Shown here: positions 55,138 through 64,000 of the stretch, in pieces | How positions within the stretch are numbered: position 1 is the stretch's first letter | Layout: each line of letters begins with the position of its first letter | Assembly (NCBI GenBank): GCA_900078775.1 | Contig: LT549889.1 | Span: forward strand, 2,542,001-2,606,000 | DNA from: Mycolicibacterium aurum | GTDB lineage: Bacteria > Actinomycetota > Actinomycetes > Mycobacteriales > Mycobacteriaceae | Reading direction: 5' to 3' | Length of the DNA stretch: 64,000 nucleotides | Translations under genes and position numbers: made by a program | Notes under the pieces: model-generated | Database searches by the model: none | What the model saw: only the letters and a program-made list of their open reading frames with translations | What the model was told of the DNA's origin: nothing

Positions 55138-56174
55138 GCACGTTCCCCGCGGTGGTCCCGCCGGATCCGGACGCCGAGCACGCCGCCCGGGCGCGGCAGC
55201 GCAGCCTGACCAAGCCGCCCGGATCGCTGGGGCGCCTCGAAGACCTGTCGGTGTGGGTGGCTGCCTGCCAGGGCGCCTGTCCCCCACGGCAATTCGACCG
55301 CGCCCGGGTGGTCGTCTTCGCCGGCGACCACGGGGTGACGGCGGCCGGGGTGTCAGCGTTCCCGCCCGAGGTGACCGCGCAGATGGTGGCCAACTTCTCC
55401 GCCGGCGGCGCCGCGATCAACGTGCTGGCCGAGCTGGCCGGGGCCGGGGTGCGGGTGGTGGACATGGCCGTCGACGCCGATCTGCCCGACGCCACGATCG
55501 GCGCACACAAGATCCGCCGCGGCAGCGGCAACATCGCCGTCGAGGACGCGCTGACCGCGGAGCAGGCCGCCGCGGCGGTGCAGGCCGGGCGCACCATCGC
55601 CGACGAAGAGGTCGACGCCGGCGCCGACCTGCTGATCGCGGGTGAGATGGGCATCGGGAACACCACCCCGGCAACGACTTTGGTGGCGGCGCTGACGAAT
55701 TCGGAACCGGTGGCGGTGATCGGCCGCGGCACCGGTATCGACGACGCGGGCTGGGCCCGCAAGGTGTCCGCGATCCGCGATGCGCTGTACCGGGCCCGCG
55801 GCAGCGCGGCCGATCCGGTCGCCCTGCTGCGGGTGTGCGGGGGCGCCGATCTGGCCGCGATGGCCGGTTTCCTGGCCCAGGCCGCGGTGCGGCGCACCCC
55901 GGTGCTGCTCGACGGCGTGGTGGTCACCGCGGCCGCCCTGGTCGCCGAGCGGCTCGCCCCCGGCGCATCGGCCTGGTGGCAGGCCGGGCACCGGTCCACC
56001 GAACCCGCGCACACCCTGGCGCTACGGGAATTGGAGCTGGAGCCGATCCTGGATCTCAAGATGTGCCTCGGTGAGGGCAGCGGGGCGGCAGTGGCGCTGC
56101 CGGTGCTGCGCGCCGCGGTGGCCACCCTGGCCGCGATGGCCACCTTCGATGAGGCAGGCATCTCCGGCTCATGA
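55134..56174 (+). CDS. cobT: Nicotinate-nucleotide--dimethylbenzimidazole phosphoribosyltransferase CobT
   Basis: CobT makes alpha-ribazole phosphate, the lower ligand of cobalamin, from DMB and nicotinate mononucleotide. The 346-residue protein has [12 protein letters not shown] near the N-terminus, [23 protein letters not shown], the [13 protein letters not shown] site and a C-terminal catalytic Glu region ([17 protein letters not shown]). Overlaps both cobU and cobS by 4 bases, so all three are coupled. Corresponds to Rv2207. Confidence 0.95.
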   Translation: MSTFPAVVPPDPDAEHAARARQRSLTKPPGSLGRLEDLSVWVAACQGACPPRQFDRARVVVFAGDHGVTAAGVSAFPPEVTAQMVANFSAGGAAINVLAELAGAGVRVVDMAVDADLPDATIGAHKIRRGSGNIAVEDALTAEQAAAAVQAGRTIADEEVDAGADLLIAGEMGIGNTTPATTLVAALTNSEPVAVIGRGTGIDDAGWARKVSAIRDALYRARGSAADPVALLRVCGGADLAAMAGFLAQAAVRRTPVLLDGVVVTAAALVAERLAPGASAWWQAGHRSTEPAHTLALRELELEPILDLKMCLGEGSGAAVALPVLRAAVATLAAMATFDEAGISGS

Positions 56175-56893
56175 TCGGCCCGCTCGCTTCGGCTTTCGCG
56201 TTCAGCACCGTGCTGCCGATCCGGAGCGATCACCCGTTCGGCCGCGGTGCGTTGACCGCCCTGCCGGTGGTCGGGGTGGCGCTCGGCGCCGTGGCCGCGG
56301 CGGTGGTGTGGGCCGGTACCGCGGCGTTCGGGCCCGGTGCGCTGCCCGGGGTGCTGGCCGTCGCGGTGCTGTTGCTGCTCACCCGCGGTCTGCACATGGA
56401 CGGGCTGTCCGACACGGTCGACGGACTGGGCTGCTACGGCCCGCCGGAGCGGGCGCTGGCCGTGATGCGCGACGGGACCGCGGGGCCGTTCGGGGTGGCC
56501 GCCTGTGTGCTGGTCATCCTGCTGCAGGGTCTGGCCTTCGGTGCCGTCGACCCGGTGGCGGTCGTCGTCGCGGTGGCCGCCGGTCGGGTCGCGGTACTGC
56601 TCACCTGTCGCCGTTCGGTGCCGGCCGCGCCCGGCAGCTCGCTGGGCGCGTTGGTGGCCGGCACCCAGCCGGGCTGGGTGCTGGCCGGCTGGGCGGTGGC
56701 GCTGGCCGCCGGGGCGGTGTTCGCGACCCCGCGGCCGTGGCAGGGCCCGCTGGTGGTGCTGGTGGCACTCGGCCTGACCGCGGTGCTGGTGGCGCACTGT
56801 GTGCGCCGGTTCGGGGGTGTCACCGGTGACGTACTGGGTGCGTCTGTCGAGGTGACGACCGTGCTGACGGCGTTGGGCCTGGCGATCGGTTAG
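56171..56893 (+). CDS. cobS: Adenosylcobinamide-GDP ribazoletransferase CobS
   Basis: CobS is the membrane enzyme that joins GDP-cobinamide and alpha-ribazole (phosphate) to complete cobalamin. The 240-residue protein has about six transmembrane helices and the metal-binding motif [13 protein letters not shown] with its Asp residues, followed by the [16 protein letters not shown] segment. Corresponds to Rv2208. The stop TAG forms part of the -10 element proposed for selO. Confidence 0.94.
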   Translation: MIGPLASAFAFSTVLPIRSDHPFGRGALTALPVVGVALGAVAAAVVWAGTAAFGPGALPGVLAVAVLLLLTRGLHMDGLSDTVDGLGCYGPPERALAVMRDGTAGPFGVAACVLVILLQGLAFGAVDPVAVVVAVAAGRVAVLLTCRRSVPAAPGSSLGALVAGTQPGWVLAGWAVALAAGAVFATPRPWQGPLVVLVALGLTAVLVAHCVRRFGGVTGDVLGASVEVTTVLTALGLAIG

Positions 56894-56896
56894 CGT
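56891..56896 (+). promoter_or_regulatory. -10 element for selO
   Basis: TAGCGT predicts a start at 56903, one base before the GTG at 56904. It overlaps the cobS stop, so selO may have its own promoter as well as read-through. GAAGGGG also precedes the start. Confidence 0.4.
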
Positions 56897-56903
56897 CGAA
56901 GGG

Positions 56904-58301
56904 GTGAGTGCGCCGACCATCTCGCTGGACAACCGCTTCGCCACCGACCTGCCCGAGCTGGCGATCCGCTGGCAGGCCCAGACCCCGCAGGCCCCCACCC
57001 TGCTGCTGCTCAACGAGGCGCTGGCCGCCGATCTGGGCCTTGACCCGGACTGGCTGCGCAGCCCCGAGGGCGTCGGCCTGCTGACCGGCACCAGGTTGCC
57101 CACCGCGGCGACGCCGGTGGCCCAGGTGTACGCGGGCCATCAGTTCGGCGGTCTGCAGCCCCGCCTGGGCGACGGCCGTGCGCTGTTGCTCGGTGAGTTC
57201 GCCGACGGCCGGGACCTGCACCTGAAGGGTTCGGGGCGGACCCCGTTGGCCCGCGGCGGGGACGGGTTGGCCGCGGTCGGGCCGATGGTCCGCGAATACC
57301 TGATCAGCGAGGGCATGCACGCCCTGGGCATCCCGACCACCCGGTCGCTGGCGGTGGTGGCCACCGGGGAGACGGTGCACCGCGAGACTCCGCTGCCCGG
57401 TGCGGTGCTGGCCCGGGTGGCGGCCAGCCATCTGCGGGTCGGCAGCTTCCAGTACGCGGCGGGCACCGGCGATCTCGGGGTGCTGCGCCGGCTGGCCGAC
57501 CACGCGATCAATCGCCATCATCCGGCCGCCGCGGCGGCCGAGAATCCGTATCTGGCGCTGTTCGACGCGGTGATCGCGGTGCAGGCCGAGCTGGTGGCGC
57601 GCTGGATGCTGGTCGGTTTCATCCACGGCGTGATGAACACCGACAACGTCACCATCTCCGGGGAGACCATCGACTACGGGCCGTGCGCGTTCATGGACAC
57701 CTTCGACCCGGCCACCGTGTTCAGTTCGATCGACAGCTGGGGCCGGTACGCCTACGGCAACCAGCCGGCCATCACCGGCTGGAATCTGGCCCGGTTCGCC
57801 GAGACGCTGCTGCCGCTGATCCACGACGATGTCGAGAAGGCCATCGAGATCGCCACCGAGACCCTCGGTGGTTTCGCCGCCCGGTATCAGCAGGCCTGGC
57901 GGGCCGGGATGCACGCCAAGCTGGGCCTGCCCGCGGGCACCGACGACGCCCTGGTCAACGAGCTGCCCGCGCTGCTGGAGGAGCACAAGCTGGACTACAC
58001 GTCCTTCTTCCGAGGGCTGGCCCGCGGGGATGTGGCACTGGGCCTGATGAACTGGGTACCGCGGTGGCGCGCCCATCACCCGGACACCGACGCGATGGAC
58101 CGGCTCAACCCGCTGTACATCCCGCGCAACCACCTGGTCGAGGAGGCGCTGGCCGCGGCGACATCCGGGGATCTCGCTCCGGCGACCCGGCTGCTGGAGG
58201 TGCTCGGCGATCCGTTCACCGAGCGGCCCGGCCTGCAGCGCTACGCCGCCCCGGCGGCCGAGGATTTCGCCGCGAGCTACCGGACGTTCTGCGGCACCTA
58301 G
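56904..58301 (+). CDS. selO: SelO/YdiU-family protein adenylyltransferase
   Basis: SelO is a pseudokinase-fold enzyme that AMPylates proteins, with ATP bound upside-down. The 465-residue protein has the family's early [32 protein letters not shown] (with the ATP-contacting Lys and Arg) and the metal/catalytic segment [25 protein letters not shown]. It ends RTFCGT; the C-terminal Cys is where some eukaryotic SelO have selenocysteine. It replaces Rv2209 in the M. tuberculosis order. The start is GTG. Confidence 0.9.
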   Translation: MSAPTISLDNRFATDLPELAIRWQAQTPQAPTLLLLNEALAADLGLDPDWLRSPEGVGLLTGTRLPTAATPVAQVYAGHQFGGLQPRLGDGRALLLGEFADGRDLHLKGSGRTPLARGGDGLAAVGPMVREYLISEGMHALGIPTTRSLAVVATGETVHRETPLPGAVLARVAASHLRVGSFQYAAGTGDLGVLRRLADHAINRHHPAAAAAENPYLALFDAVIAVQAELVARWMLVGFIHGVMNTDNVTISGETIDYGPCAFMDTFDPATVFSSIDSWGRYAYGNQPAITGWNLARFAETLLPLIHDDVEKAIEIATETLGGFAARYQQAWRAGMHAKLGLPAGTDDALVNELPALLEEHKLDYTSFFRGLARGDVALGLMNWVPRWRAHHPDTDAMDRLNPLYIPRNHLVEEALAAATSGDLAPATRLLEVLGDPFTERPGLQRYAAPAAEDFAASYRTFCGT

Positions 58302-58317
58302 CCCGCCGGCCTCCCGG

Positions 58318-59424
58318 TCAGTTGAGCTTGGCCATCCAGCCGTGCGTATCGGCGAAGGTGCCGCGCTGGATCCCGGTCAGGGTGTCGCGCAGCGCCATGG
58401 TGATCTCGCCGGGCTTACCGTCGGCGATGGTGAACTCCCCGTCGCGGTGCTTGACGTTGGAGACCGGGGTGATGACGGCGGCGGTGCCGCAGGCGAACAC
58501 CTCGGTGATCTCCCCGGCGGTGGCCTTCTTCTGCCACTCGTCGACGTCGATCTTGCGTTCCTCGATGGCGAAGCCGGCGTCGGTTGCCAACTGCAGCAAC
58601 GAATCCCGGGTGATACCCGGCAGCAGCGAGCCGGACAGCTCCGGGGTCACCAGACGCGCCGATCCGCCGCTGCCGAAGACGAAGAACAGGTTCATCCCGC
58701 CCATCTCCTCGACGTAGCGGCGCTCGATCGCGTCCAGCCACACCACCTGATCGCAGCCCTGCTCGGCGGCCTGGGCCTGGGCCAGCAGCGAGGCCGCGTA
58801 GTTGCCGCCGAACTTCGCGGCGCCGGTACCGCCCGGGGAGGCCCGCACGTATTCGTGGGACAGCCAGACGCTGACCGGCTTGATGCCGCCCTTGAAGTAC
58901 GCCCCGGCCGGTGAGCCGAGGACCAGATAGCGGTACTCGTCGGCCGGGCGCACGCCGAGACCGGGCTCGGTGGCGATGATGAAGGGGCGCAGGTACAGCG
59001 ACTCTTCACCGCCGGCGGCGGGCACCCACTGCTCGTCGACGGCGATCAGCTGGCGCAGCGACTCCAGGAACACGTCGGTGGGCAGCTCCGGGATGGCCAG
59101 CCGGTGCGCCGAGGACTGCAGCCGGGCGGCGTTGGCCTCCGGCCGGAAGGACACGATGGAACCGTCGGCCCACCGGTAGGCCTTGAGGCCCTCGAAGATC
59201 TCCTGGCCGTAGTGCAGCACGATGGCCGAGGGGTCCAGTTCGATCGGGCCGTAGGGCAGCACCTGCGCGTCGTGCCAGCCGTCGGCCCTGGTGAAGGACA
59301 CCGACACCATGTGATCGGTGTGGTAGCGACCGAATCCCGGGTCGGCGAGGATGCCGGCTCGTACTTCATCACTTGCCGGAGTCGTGTTGCGGGCAAGTGT
59401 GAATTCGAGGGGGCCGTCAGTCAT
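58318..59424 (-). CDS. ilvE: Branched-chain amino acid aminotransferase IlvE
   Basis: IlvE transfers amino groups between glutamate and the branched-chain keto acids with PLP. The 368-residue class IV aminotransferase has [28 protein letters not shown], the Lys site region in [16 protein letters not shown] and [13 protein letters not shown], and [17 protein letters not shown]. The ATG at 59424 has a TACAAT -10 at the leaderless distance. It converges on selO and is separated from gcvT by 22 bp in the same direction. Confidence 0.95.
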   Translation of the reverse strand: MTDGPLEFTLARNTTPASDEVRAGILADPGFGRYHTDHMVSVSFTRADGWHDAQVLPYGPIELDPSAIVLHYGQEIFEGLKAYRWADGSIVSFRPEANAARLQSSAHRLAIPELPTDVFLESLRQLIAVDEQWVPAAGGEESLYLRPFIIATEPGLGVRPADEYRYLVLGSPAGAYFKGGIKPVSVWLSHEYVRASPGGTGAAKFGGNYAASLLAQAQAAEQGCDQVVWLDAIERRYVEEMGGMNLFFVFGSGGSARLVTPELSGSLLPGITRDSLLQLATDAGFAIEERKIDVDEWQKKATAGEITEVFACGTAAVITPVSNVKHRDGEFTIADGKPGEITMALRDTLTGIQRGTFADTHGWMAKLN

Positions 59425-59430
59425 GCAGCG

Positions 59431-59436
59431 ATTGTA
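59431..59436 (-). promoter_or_regulatory. -10 element for a leaderless ilvE transcript
   Basis: TACAAT on the minus strand lies at -12 to -7 from the ATG at 59424. It overlaps the gap just past the gcvT stop. Confidence 0.7.
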
Positions 59437-59446
59437 TCGCCCGAGG

Positions 59447-60544
59447 CTAGCGAGTTTTTACCGCCACGAACGGTGGGGTGACCACCTCGCACTCCAGCGC
59501 CCGGCCGCGGACGTCCACGGTGACCGTCCGGCCGTCCTCGATGCCGGCCGCGGTGTCGATCAGCGCCAGCGCGATCCCGACTTTCAGTGTCGGGGAGAAC
59601 GTTCCGGAGGTGGTGACACCGATCGCCTTGTCCCCGTCCAGGACGGTCAGGTCGGCGCGCAGCACTCCCCGGCCCAGCGCCTTGAGCCCGCGCAGCACCC
59701 GCTTCGGTCCGGCCTGCTTCTCGGCCAGCAGGGCGTCGCGGCCCCAGAACTGCTCCTTCTTCCAGCCGACGGCCCAGCCGGTACGGGCCTGCAGCGGGGA
59801 GATGTCGAGGGACAGTTCGTGTCCGTGCAGCGGATAGCCCATCTCGGTGCGCAGGGTGTCCCGGGCGCCGAGCCCGGCCGGTTCGCCGCCGGCGGCGCGG
59901 ACGGCCTCGACCAGAGCGTCGAACACCACGCCGGCCCGGTCCCACTCGGGCAGCAACTCGAACCCGTGCTCACCGGTGTAGCCGGTGCGGCACACCCGGG
60001 TGAACACCCCGTCGAACTCGCCGTCGGCGTAGCCCATGTAGTCCATCGAGGTGGGCAGGCCCAGCGCGCCGACGATCTCGGCGGCCTTGGGCCCCTGCAC
60101 GGCGAGCACCGCGAAGGAGCGGTGCTCGTCGGTGATGGTCAGCCCGGCCGGGGCGTGCCGCTGCAATTCGGCGACCACCGCCGCGGTGTTGGCCGCGTTG
60201 GGCACCAGGAAGATCTCGTCTTGCGCGACGTAATAGGCGATCAGATCGTCGATCACACCGCCGGATTCGTTGCAGCACAACGTGTATTGCGCCTTGCCCG
60301 GGCCGATGCGGTTGAGGTCGTTGGTGAGGGTGGCGTTGATGTAGGCGGCCGCGCCCGGGCCGCGCACCAGCGCCTTGCCCAGGTGGCTGACGTCGAACAG
60401 TCCGACGGTGGTGCGGGTGGCGTTGTGCTCGGCGACGGTGCCCGCATACGCCACCGGCATCAACCACCCACCGAATTCGGCGAAGCTGGCGCCCAACGCG
60501 CGGTGGCGGTCTTCCAGCGGTCCGTGCAGCAGATTGTCACTCAC
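59447..60544 (-). CDS. gcvT: Aminomethyltransferase GcvT (glycine cleavage system T protein)
   Basis: GcvT releases ammonia and makes methylenetetrahydrofolate from the H-protein-bound aminomethyl group. The 365-residue protein has [18 protein letters not shown] near the start, [11 protein letters not shown] with the catalytic Asp region, [24 protein letters not shown] and [20 protein letters not shown]. Other glycine cleavage genes are not in the window. The GTG at 60544 has a -10 at -12 to -7. Corresponds to Rv2211c. Confidence 0.95.
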   Translation of the reverse strand: MSDNLLHGPLEDRHRALGASFAEFGGWLMPVAYAGTVAEHNATRTTVGLFDVSHLGKALVRGPGAAAYINATLTNDLNRIGPGKAQYTLCCNESGGVIDDLIAYYVAQDEIFLVPNAANTAAVVAELQRHAPAGLTITDEHRSFAVLAVQGPKAAEIVGALGLPTSMDYMGYADGEFDGVFTRVCRTGYTGEHGFELLPEWDRAGVVFDALVEAVRAAGGEPAGLGARDTLRTEMGYPLHGHELSLDISPLQARTGWAVGWKKEQFWGRDALLAEKQAGPKRVLRGLKALGRGVLRADLTVLDGDKAIGVTTSGTFSPTLKVGIALALIDTAAGIEDGRTVTVDVRGRALECEVVTPPFVAVKTR

Positions 60545-60550
60545 GAGCCC

Positions 60551-60556
60551 ACCCTA
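60551..60556 (-). promoter_or_regulatory. -10 element for a leaderless gcvT transcript
   Basis: TAGGGT on the minus strand lies at -12 to -7 from the GTG at 60544. Confidence 0.6.
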
Positions 60557-60586
60557 ATCCGCACCCGCGGACCGGGCGCCGACTGC

Positions 60587-60592
60587 CACACT
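60587..60592 (+). promoter_or_regulatory. -10 element for a leaderless adenylyl cyclase transcript
   Basis: CACACT lies at -12 to -7 from the GTG at 60599. Confidence 0.5.
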
Positions 60593-60598
60593 TGGCGG

Positions 60599-61675
60599 GT
60601 GGCCGATCTCGATGCACTGCAGGCCGCCGGCATCGCCGACGCGCACCGGCGGGCGCCGCTGATCGAATACCTCGAGAAACTCGGGTTCACCGCCGAGGAG
60701 ATGGTCGAGGCCGAACGCCGGGGACGGCTGTTCGGGCTGGCCGGGGACGTGCTGCAGTGGTCGGGCCCGCCGGAGTACAGCCTGCGGACCGCCGCCGAGG
60801 CGCTGGGCCTGGCGGTCGAGGAGGTGGCACGGGCCTGGGCGGCGCTCGGCCTGACGGTGGACAGCCCCGACGAACCGGCCCTGAGCAAGGCCGACGTCGA
60901 CGGACTGGGCACCTGGGCGGACATCCGGGAAATCCTCGGCGACGAGGCGGCCACCGGGCTGCTGCGGGTGATGGGCTCGACCATGGCGCGGCTGTCGGAG
61001 GCCATCTCGTCGACCATCCGGGCCGGCTCCCCCGATATCCAGATCGAGCAGACCCACGACGAACTGCGCACCGCCCGCGCCTACCGGGCCGCCGCCGCGT
61101 TCGTGCCCCGGCTGGGCGAGATGATCGACGCGGTGCACCGCCACCATCTGATGAACACCCGCCGGTACTTCGAACATGTGGTGCGCGACGGGTCGGCGAA
61201 TGTGGTGTGCGGGGTCGGGTTCGCCGACCTGTCCGGGTTCACCTCCCTCACCCAGACGCTGACCACCGTCGAGTTGTCCGAGCTGCTCAACGAGTTCGGC
61301 GCGGCGACCGCCGATGTCGTGCACGCGGCGGGCGGCCGGCTGGTCAAGTTCATCGGCGACGAGGTGATGTGGGTGGCCTCGCGTCCCGAGCAGCTGCTGC
61401 GGGTCGCCCTCGACATCGTCGGGCACCCGCGGGCGGCGGAGGCCGGGCTGCAGATCCGGGCGGGCCTGGACTACGGCACCGTGCTGGCGATCAGCGGCGA
61501 CTACTTCGGCAATCCGGTCAATCGGGCGGCCCGGCTGGTGTCGGCCGCCGCGCCGGGGCAGATCCTGGTGACCGAGGCGGTGCACGAGCTGTTGCCCGGC
61601 CAGCCGACCGGTCCTGTGCAGGCCCTGAGCCTGAAGGGCTTCAGCGAGCCGGTCAACGCGTATCCGCTGATCTGA
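60599..61675 (+). CDS. Class III adenylate cyclase (Rv2212 type)
   Basis: The protein makes cAMP from ATP. The 358-residue protein has an N-terminal regulatory domain (1-195) that includes DUF-like helices ([18 protein letters not shown]) and a C-terminal cyclase domain. The cyclase has the metal Asp motif [24 protein letters not shown] and [11 protein letters not shown], which carries the transition-state Arg. The M. tuberculosis orthologue is sensitive to pH and fatty acids. Divergent from gcvT with only 54 bp between start codons. Confidence 0.9.
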   Translation: MADLDALQAAGIADAHRRAPLIEYLEKLGFTAEEMVEAERRGRLFGLAGDVLQWSGPPEYSLRTAAEALGLAVEEVARAWAALGLTVDSPDEPALSKADVDGLGTWADIREILGDEAATGLLRVMGSTMARLSEAISSTIRAGSPDIQIEQTHDELRTARAYRAAAAFVPRLGEMIDAVHRHHLMNTRRYFEHVVRDGSANVVCGVGFADLSGFTSLTQTLTTVELSELLNEFGAATADVVHAAGGRLVKFIGDEVMWVASRPEQLLRVALDIVGHPRAAEAGLQIRAGLDYGTVLAISGDYFGNPVNRAARLVSAAAPGQILVTEAVHELLPGQPTGPVQALSLKGFSEPVNAYPLI

Positions 61676-61676
61676 T

Positions 61677-61682
61677 TAGGGT
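61677..61682 (+). promoter_or_regulatory. -10 element for pepB
   Basis: TAGGGT predicts a start at 61689, one base before the GTG at 61690. Confidence 0.55.
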
Positions 61683-61689
61683 GAGCGGG

Positions 61690-63201
61690 GTGAGCAGCGC
61701 AATTGGATATCAGGCCCCCGTCGTCACCGTCAGCTCGTCCCTGCCCGCCAGGGGCCTCGCCGAGGCCGTCCTGGTCGTCGGCGTCGTCTCCGGTGCCGAC
61801 GGTCCGCTGGTGGCCGAGGCACAGACCCACCTGTCCGCCGCCGCGACCGCGGCCATCGAGGCCGGGCTCAAGGCGTTGGGCGGCACCGGCGGCGAGGGCC
61901 AACTGCACCGCCTGGTGATCGCGGATCTGCCGGTGGCCAGCGTGCTGACCGTCGGCCTGGGTGACGCGCGGGACTGGCCCGCCGACACCATCCGCCGGGC
62001 GGCCGGTGCCGCGGCCCGCTCGCTGGACAAGGTCGGCACCGTGGTCGCCGCGCTGGCCGCGGTGGACCTGGAGGCGACGATCGAGGGCCTCATCCTGGGC
62101 GCCTACCGGTTCACCGATTTCCGCAGCGACAAGACCGCACCCAAGGACAGCGGGCTGGTCAAGATCGTCGCGTTGGCCCCCGACACCAAGGCGGCCACCA
62201 AGGCCACCGTGCAGCGCGCCGTGGACATCGCGTCCTCGGTGGCGACCGCCCGCGATTTCGTGAACACCCCGCCCAGCCACCTCTACCCCGCCGAATTCGC
62301 CGCGCAGGCAAAGGCTTTGGGCGAAGCGGTGGGCCTGAAGGTCGAGGTGCTCGACGACAAGGCGTTGGCCAGGGCCGGTTACGGCGGCATCGTCGGGGTG
62401 GGCAAGGGCTCGTCCCGGCTGCCACGGCTGGTGCGATTGACCCATAAGGGCAAGGGCCGCAAGCCCAAGCGGGTCGCGTTGGTCGGCAAGGGCATCACCT
62501 TCGACACCGGCGGCATCTCCATCAAGCCGGCCGCCAACATGCACCACATGACCTCCGATATGGGCGGCGCGGCCGCCGTCATCGCCACCGTGGTGCTGGC
62601 CGCCAAGCAGAACCTGCCCATCGACGTCATCGCGACCGTGCCGATGGCCGAGAACATGCCCTCGGCCACCGCGCAGCGCCCCGGTGATGTGCTGACCCAG
62701 TACGGCGGCACCACCGTCGAGGTGCTCAACACCGACGCCGAGGGCCGGCTGGTTCTGGCCGACGCCATCGTGCGGGCCTGTGAGGACAACCCGGACTACC
62801 TGATCGAGACGTCCACCCTGACCGGCGCGCAGACCGTCGCACTCGGCGCCCGCACCCCGGGCGTGATGGGCAGCGACGAGTTCCGCGACCGGGTCGCCAA
62901 GCTCTCCCAGGAGGTCGGCGAGAACGGTTGGGCCATGCCACTGCCCGAGGAACTCAAGGATGATCTCAAGTCGACGGTGGCCGACCTGGCCAACGTCAGC
63001 GCGTCCCGGTTCGCCGGCATGCTGGTGGCCGGGGTGTACCTGCGCGAGTTCGTCGCCGAGGACGTGCAGTGGGCGCACATCGACATCGCCGCTCCCGCCT
63101 ACAACACCGGCGGGCCGTGGGGCTACACCCCCAAGGGCGGCACCGGGGTACCGACCCGGACCATGTTCGCGGTCCTGGAGGACATCGCCCGACTGGGCTG
63201 A
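61690..63201 (+). CDS. pepB: Leucyl aminopeptidase PepB (M17 family)
   Basis: This two-metal cytosolic aminopeptidase removes N-terminal residues. The 503-residue protein has an N-terminal macro-like domain and the C-terminal M17 catalytic domain with [31 protein letters not shown], and the signature [13 protein letters not shown] with the metal Asp and Glu, then [10 protein letters not shown]. Lys and Asp metal ligands are all visible. The GTG at 61690 was chosen from the -10; the GTG at 61681 is three codons longer. The 3' end is tandemly duplicated. Confidence 0.94.
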   Translation: MSSAIGYQAPVVTVSSSLPARGLAEAVLVVGVVSGADGPLVAEAQTHLSAAATAAIEAGLKALGGTGGEGQLHRLVIADLPVASVLTVGLGDARDWPADTIRRAAGAAARSLDKVGTVVAALAAVDLEATIEGLILGAYRFTDFRSDKTAPKDSGLVKIVALAPDTKAATKATVQRAVDIASSVATARDFVNTPPSHLYPAEFAAQAKALGEAVGLKVEVLDDKALARAGYGGIVGVGKGSSRLPRLVRLTHKGKGRKPKRVALVGKGITFDTGGISIKPAANMHHMTSDMGGAAAVIATVVLAAKQNLPIDVIATVPMAENMPSATAQRPGDVLTQYGGTTVEVLNTDAEGRLVLADAIVRACEDNPDYLIETSTLTGAQTVALGARTPGVMGSDEFRDRVAKLSQEVGENGWAMPLPEELKDDLKSTVADLANVSASRFAGMLVAGVYLREFVAEDVQWAHIDIAAPAYNTGGPWGYTPKGGTGVPTRTMFAVLEDIARLG

Positions 63202-63229
63202 TCCAGCCCCGCCCGACAGGGCTGATCCA
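63186..63229. repeat. Tandem duplication of the pepB 3' end
   Basis: The 20-base unit CGCCCGACTGGGCTGATCCA (63186-63205) recurs at 63210-63229 with one change (T to A at the ninth base), so the period is 24. Copy 1 contains the pepB stop. Each copy with its flank can form GGGCT-GATCC-AGCCC. It may be a weak terminator; the origin is like that of the aroG repeats. Confidence 0.85.
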
Positions 63230-63262
63230 AAATTGGTGTCTCACGTGATCCCCGGCCGGCAT

Positions 63263-63268
63263 TAGGCT
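63263..63268 (+). promoter_or_regulatory. -10 element of the EspC-like gene
   Basis: TAGGCT predicts a start near 63275 and a leader of about 35 bases before the GTG at 63310. Confidence 0.45.
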
Positions 63269-63309
63269 TTTTGCTGACGCAATGAGCCGACCGGGGGACG
63301 GAGACTGCC

Positions 63310-63594
63310 GTGGAGGTCGACCCAGAGATCCTGCGGGCGTTCGCCGGCCAGGTGGACATCACCGCAGGACTGATCCGTGAGGCTGACGTCGGCACCAAGG
63401 TCGGCACCGGCGCCGACGGCCTGGACGGGTCGACGACGCAGTGGGCCACACGACTGGTCGGCGCACACGTGAGAACGGTCGTCGACGAGATCGCCGCCAA
63501 CGTCCACGAGATGGGGGTGGCCGTCCGCGGTGCCGGCGACACCTACGAAGTCTCCGACAGCGCCCTGGCGGGCGGCTTCCGCGGGATCTTCTGA
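63310..63594 (+). CDS. EspC-like type VII secretion protein (DUF2580/PF10824 type)
   Basis: The 94-residue protein fits the EspC/DUF2580 family of short helical type VII secretion partners. It begins VEVDPEILRAFAGQVDITAGLIRE, then has STTQWATRLVGAHVRTVVDEIAANVHEMGVAVRGAGDTYEVSD. That is two helices of heptad-like character, ending LAGGFRGIF. A YxxxD-type secretion signal is present as YEVSD. Substrate status is inference. It precedes the next gene by 4 bp, in the same direction, so the two likely form a secreted pair. Confidence 0.7.
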   Translation: MEVDPEILRAFAGQVDITAGLIREADVGTKVGTGADGLDGSTTQWATRLVGAHVRTVVDEIAANVHEMGVAVRGAGDTYEVSDSALAGGFRGIF

Positions 63595-63598
63595 CGCC

Positions 63599-64000
63599 GT
63601 GCTGCCCTCCCGTCCCCGGCTCGAACGTTGGAATCCGGACTCGTTGGCGTTCGCCGCCAAGACCGTGCGGGACGACGGCGTCGCCGTCGGTGAGGCGGTG
63701 AGCCGGATCCACACGAATATCGGCGAGATGCCGGAGACCCGGGCCTGGAAGGGCCCGGCGCACACCGCGGCCACCGAGATGTTCGGGCGGGCCAAGGCGC
63801 GGACGGCTGCGTTGGCGGAGTACACCTCCGCGATCGCCACCGCGCTCGAAAACGGTTCCGGTGCTATCGGTGCGGCCCGCACCGCCCTGCTGAACAAGGC
63901 CGATGCGATCGACATGACCGGCCGGTTGCGGGTGAGCGATCAGTGGGTCGTGCTCGTCACCGGCGGGCAGATGACCGCCGAGCAAGCCGCCGCCTTGGAG
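63599..64000 (+). CDS. WxG-containing type VII secretion protein, truncated by the window edge
   Basis: This is the start of a mycobacterial type VII secretion protein, open to the window end (134 codons seen). It begins VLPSRPRLERWNPDSLAFAAKTVRDDG, then has helices with MPETRAWKGPAHTAATEMFGRAK (a WxG-type turn), and continues into SDQWVVLVTGGQMTAEQAAALE. Longer members of this kind carry C-terminal enzymes or toxins, but none is visible here. GTG at 63599. Confidence 0.65.
   Translation, partial: MLPSRPRLERWNPDSLAFAAKTVRDDGVAVGEAVSRIHTNIGEMPETRAWKGPAHTAATEMFGRAKARTAALAEYTSAIATALENGSGAIGAARTALLNKADAIDMTGRLRVSDQWVVLVTGGQMTAEQAAALE

Overview
The window is chromosomal DNA of a high-GC actinobacterium, almost certainly a mycobacterium (a Mycolicibacterium-type or other environmental species). 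The gene order follows the M. tuberculosis H37Rv block Rv2147c to Rv2213 nearly gene for gene. The markers are mycobacterial: phosphatidylinositol-mannoside, lipomannan and lipoarabinomannan mannosyltransferases, the QcrCAB/CtaCEF respiratory modules, MmpS3, PknL, LppM, RipC and an ESX-type secretion pair. Comparisons with M. tuberculosis are from memory, because no search could be run.

Positions 1-17295 are the division and cell-wall (dcw) cluster on the minus strand. In transcription order it reads mraZ, rsmH, ftsL-like, pbpB, murE, murF, mraY, ftsW, murG, murC, ftsQ, ftsZ, the pgeF/yfiH family gene, the yggS family gene and sepF (cut by the window edge). It is compact, with many 4-base ATGA/GTGA overlaps. 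murD, which normally lies between mraY and ftsW, is missing. Only 202 bp separate those two genes, and they hold at most a decayed murD-like fragment. MraZ-type operator repeats overlap the probable mraZ promoter.

Positions 17600-36807 hold envelope and lipid genes: a DUF3040 membrane protein, a GNAT acetyltransferase, lppM, a polyprenyl diphosphate synthase, mptA, the Rv2175c-type regulator with its kinase pknL, aroG, a 3'-5' exoribonuclease, a membrane protein, the alpha-1,2-mannosyltransferase, plsC, a conserved small protein, an ArsA-like ATPase, two SRPBCC proteins, fadD15, pimB', a lipoprotein with an HExxH motif, and ripC. Several of these build or remodel phosphatidylinositol mannosides, lipomannan and the cell wall.

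Positions 36972-48373 hold a small Cys-rich protein, a DEDDh/GIY-YIG nuclease, trpD, and the cytochrome bcc-aa3 genes (ctaE-qcrC-qcrA-qcrB on plus; ctaC, ctaF, mmpS3 and a membrane gene on minus), with a DenV-like DNA glycosylase after the qcrB terminator. Positions 48500-63201 are metabolic: asnB, adoK, a membrane protein, erpA, a glycerate kinase, a DUF3043 protein, cobU-cobT-cobS, selO, ilvE, gcvT, an adenylyl cyclase and pepB. The window ends in a type VII secretion pair, an EspC-like protein and a truncated WxG-containing partner.

Three themes recur. Many genes have a -10 hexamer at -12 to -7 from the start codon, which predicts leaderless mRNAs. Two genes appear to start with CTG. Two genes (mmpS3 and the small gene at 29315) carry apparent 1-base losses in C runs, which are either consensus errors or real frameshifts. 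Two gene 3' ends (aroG and pepB) are tandemly duplicated, with hairpins across the stop codon.
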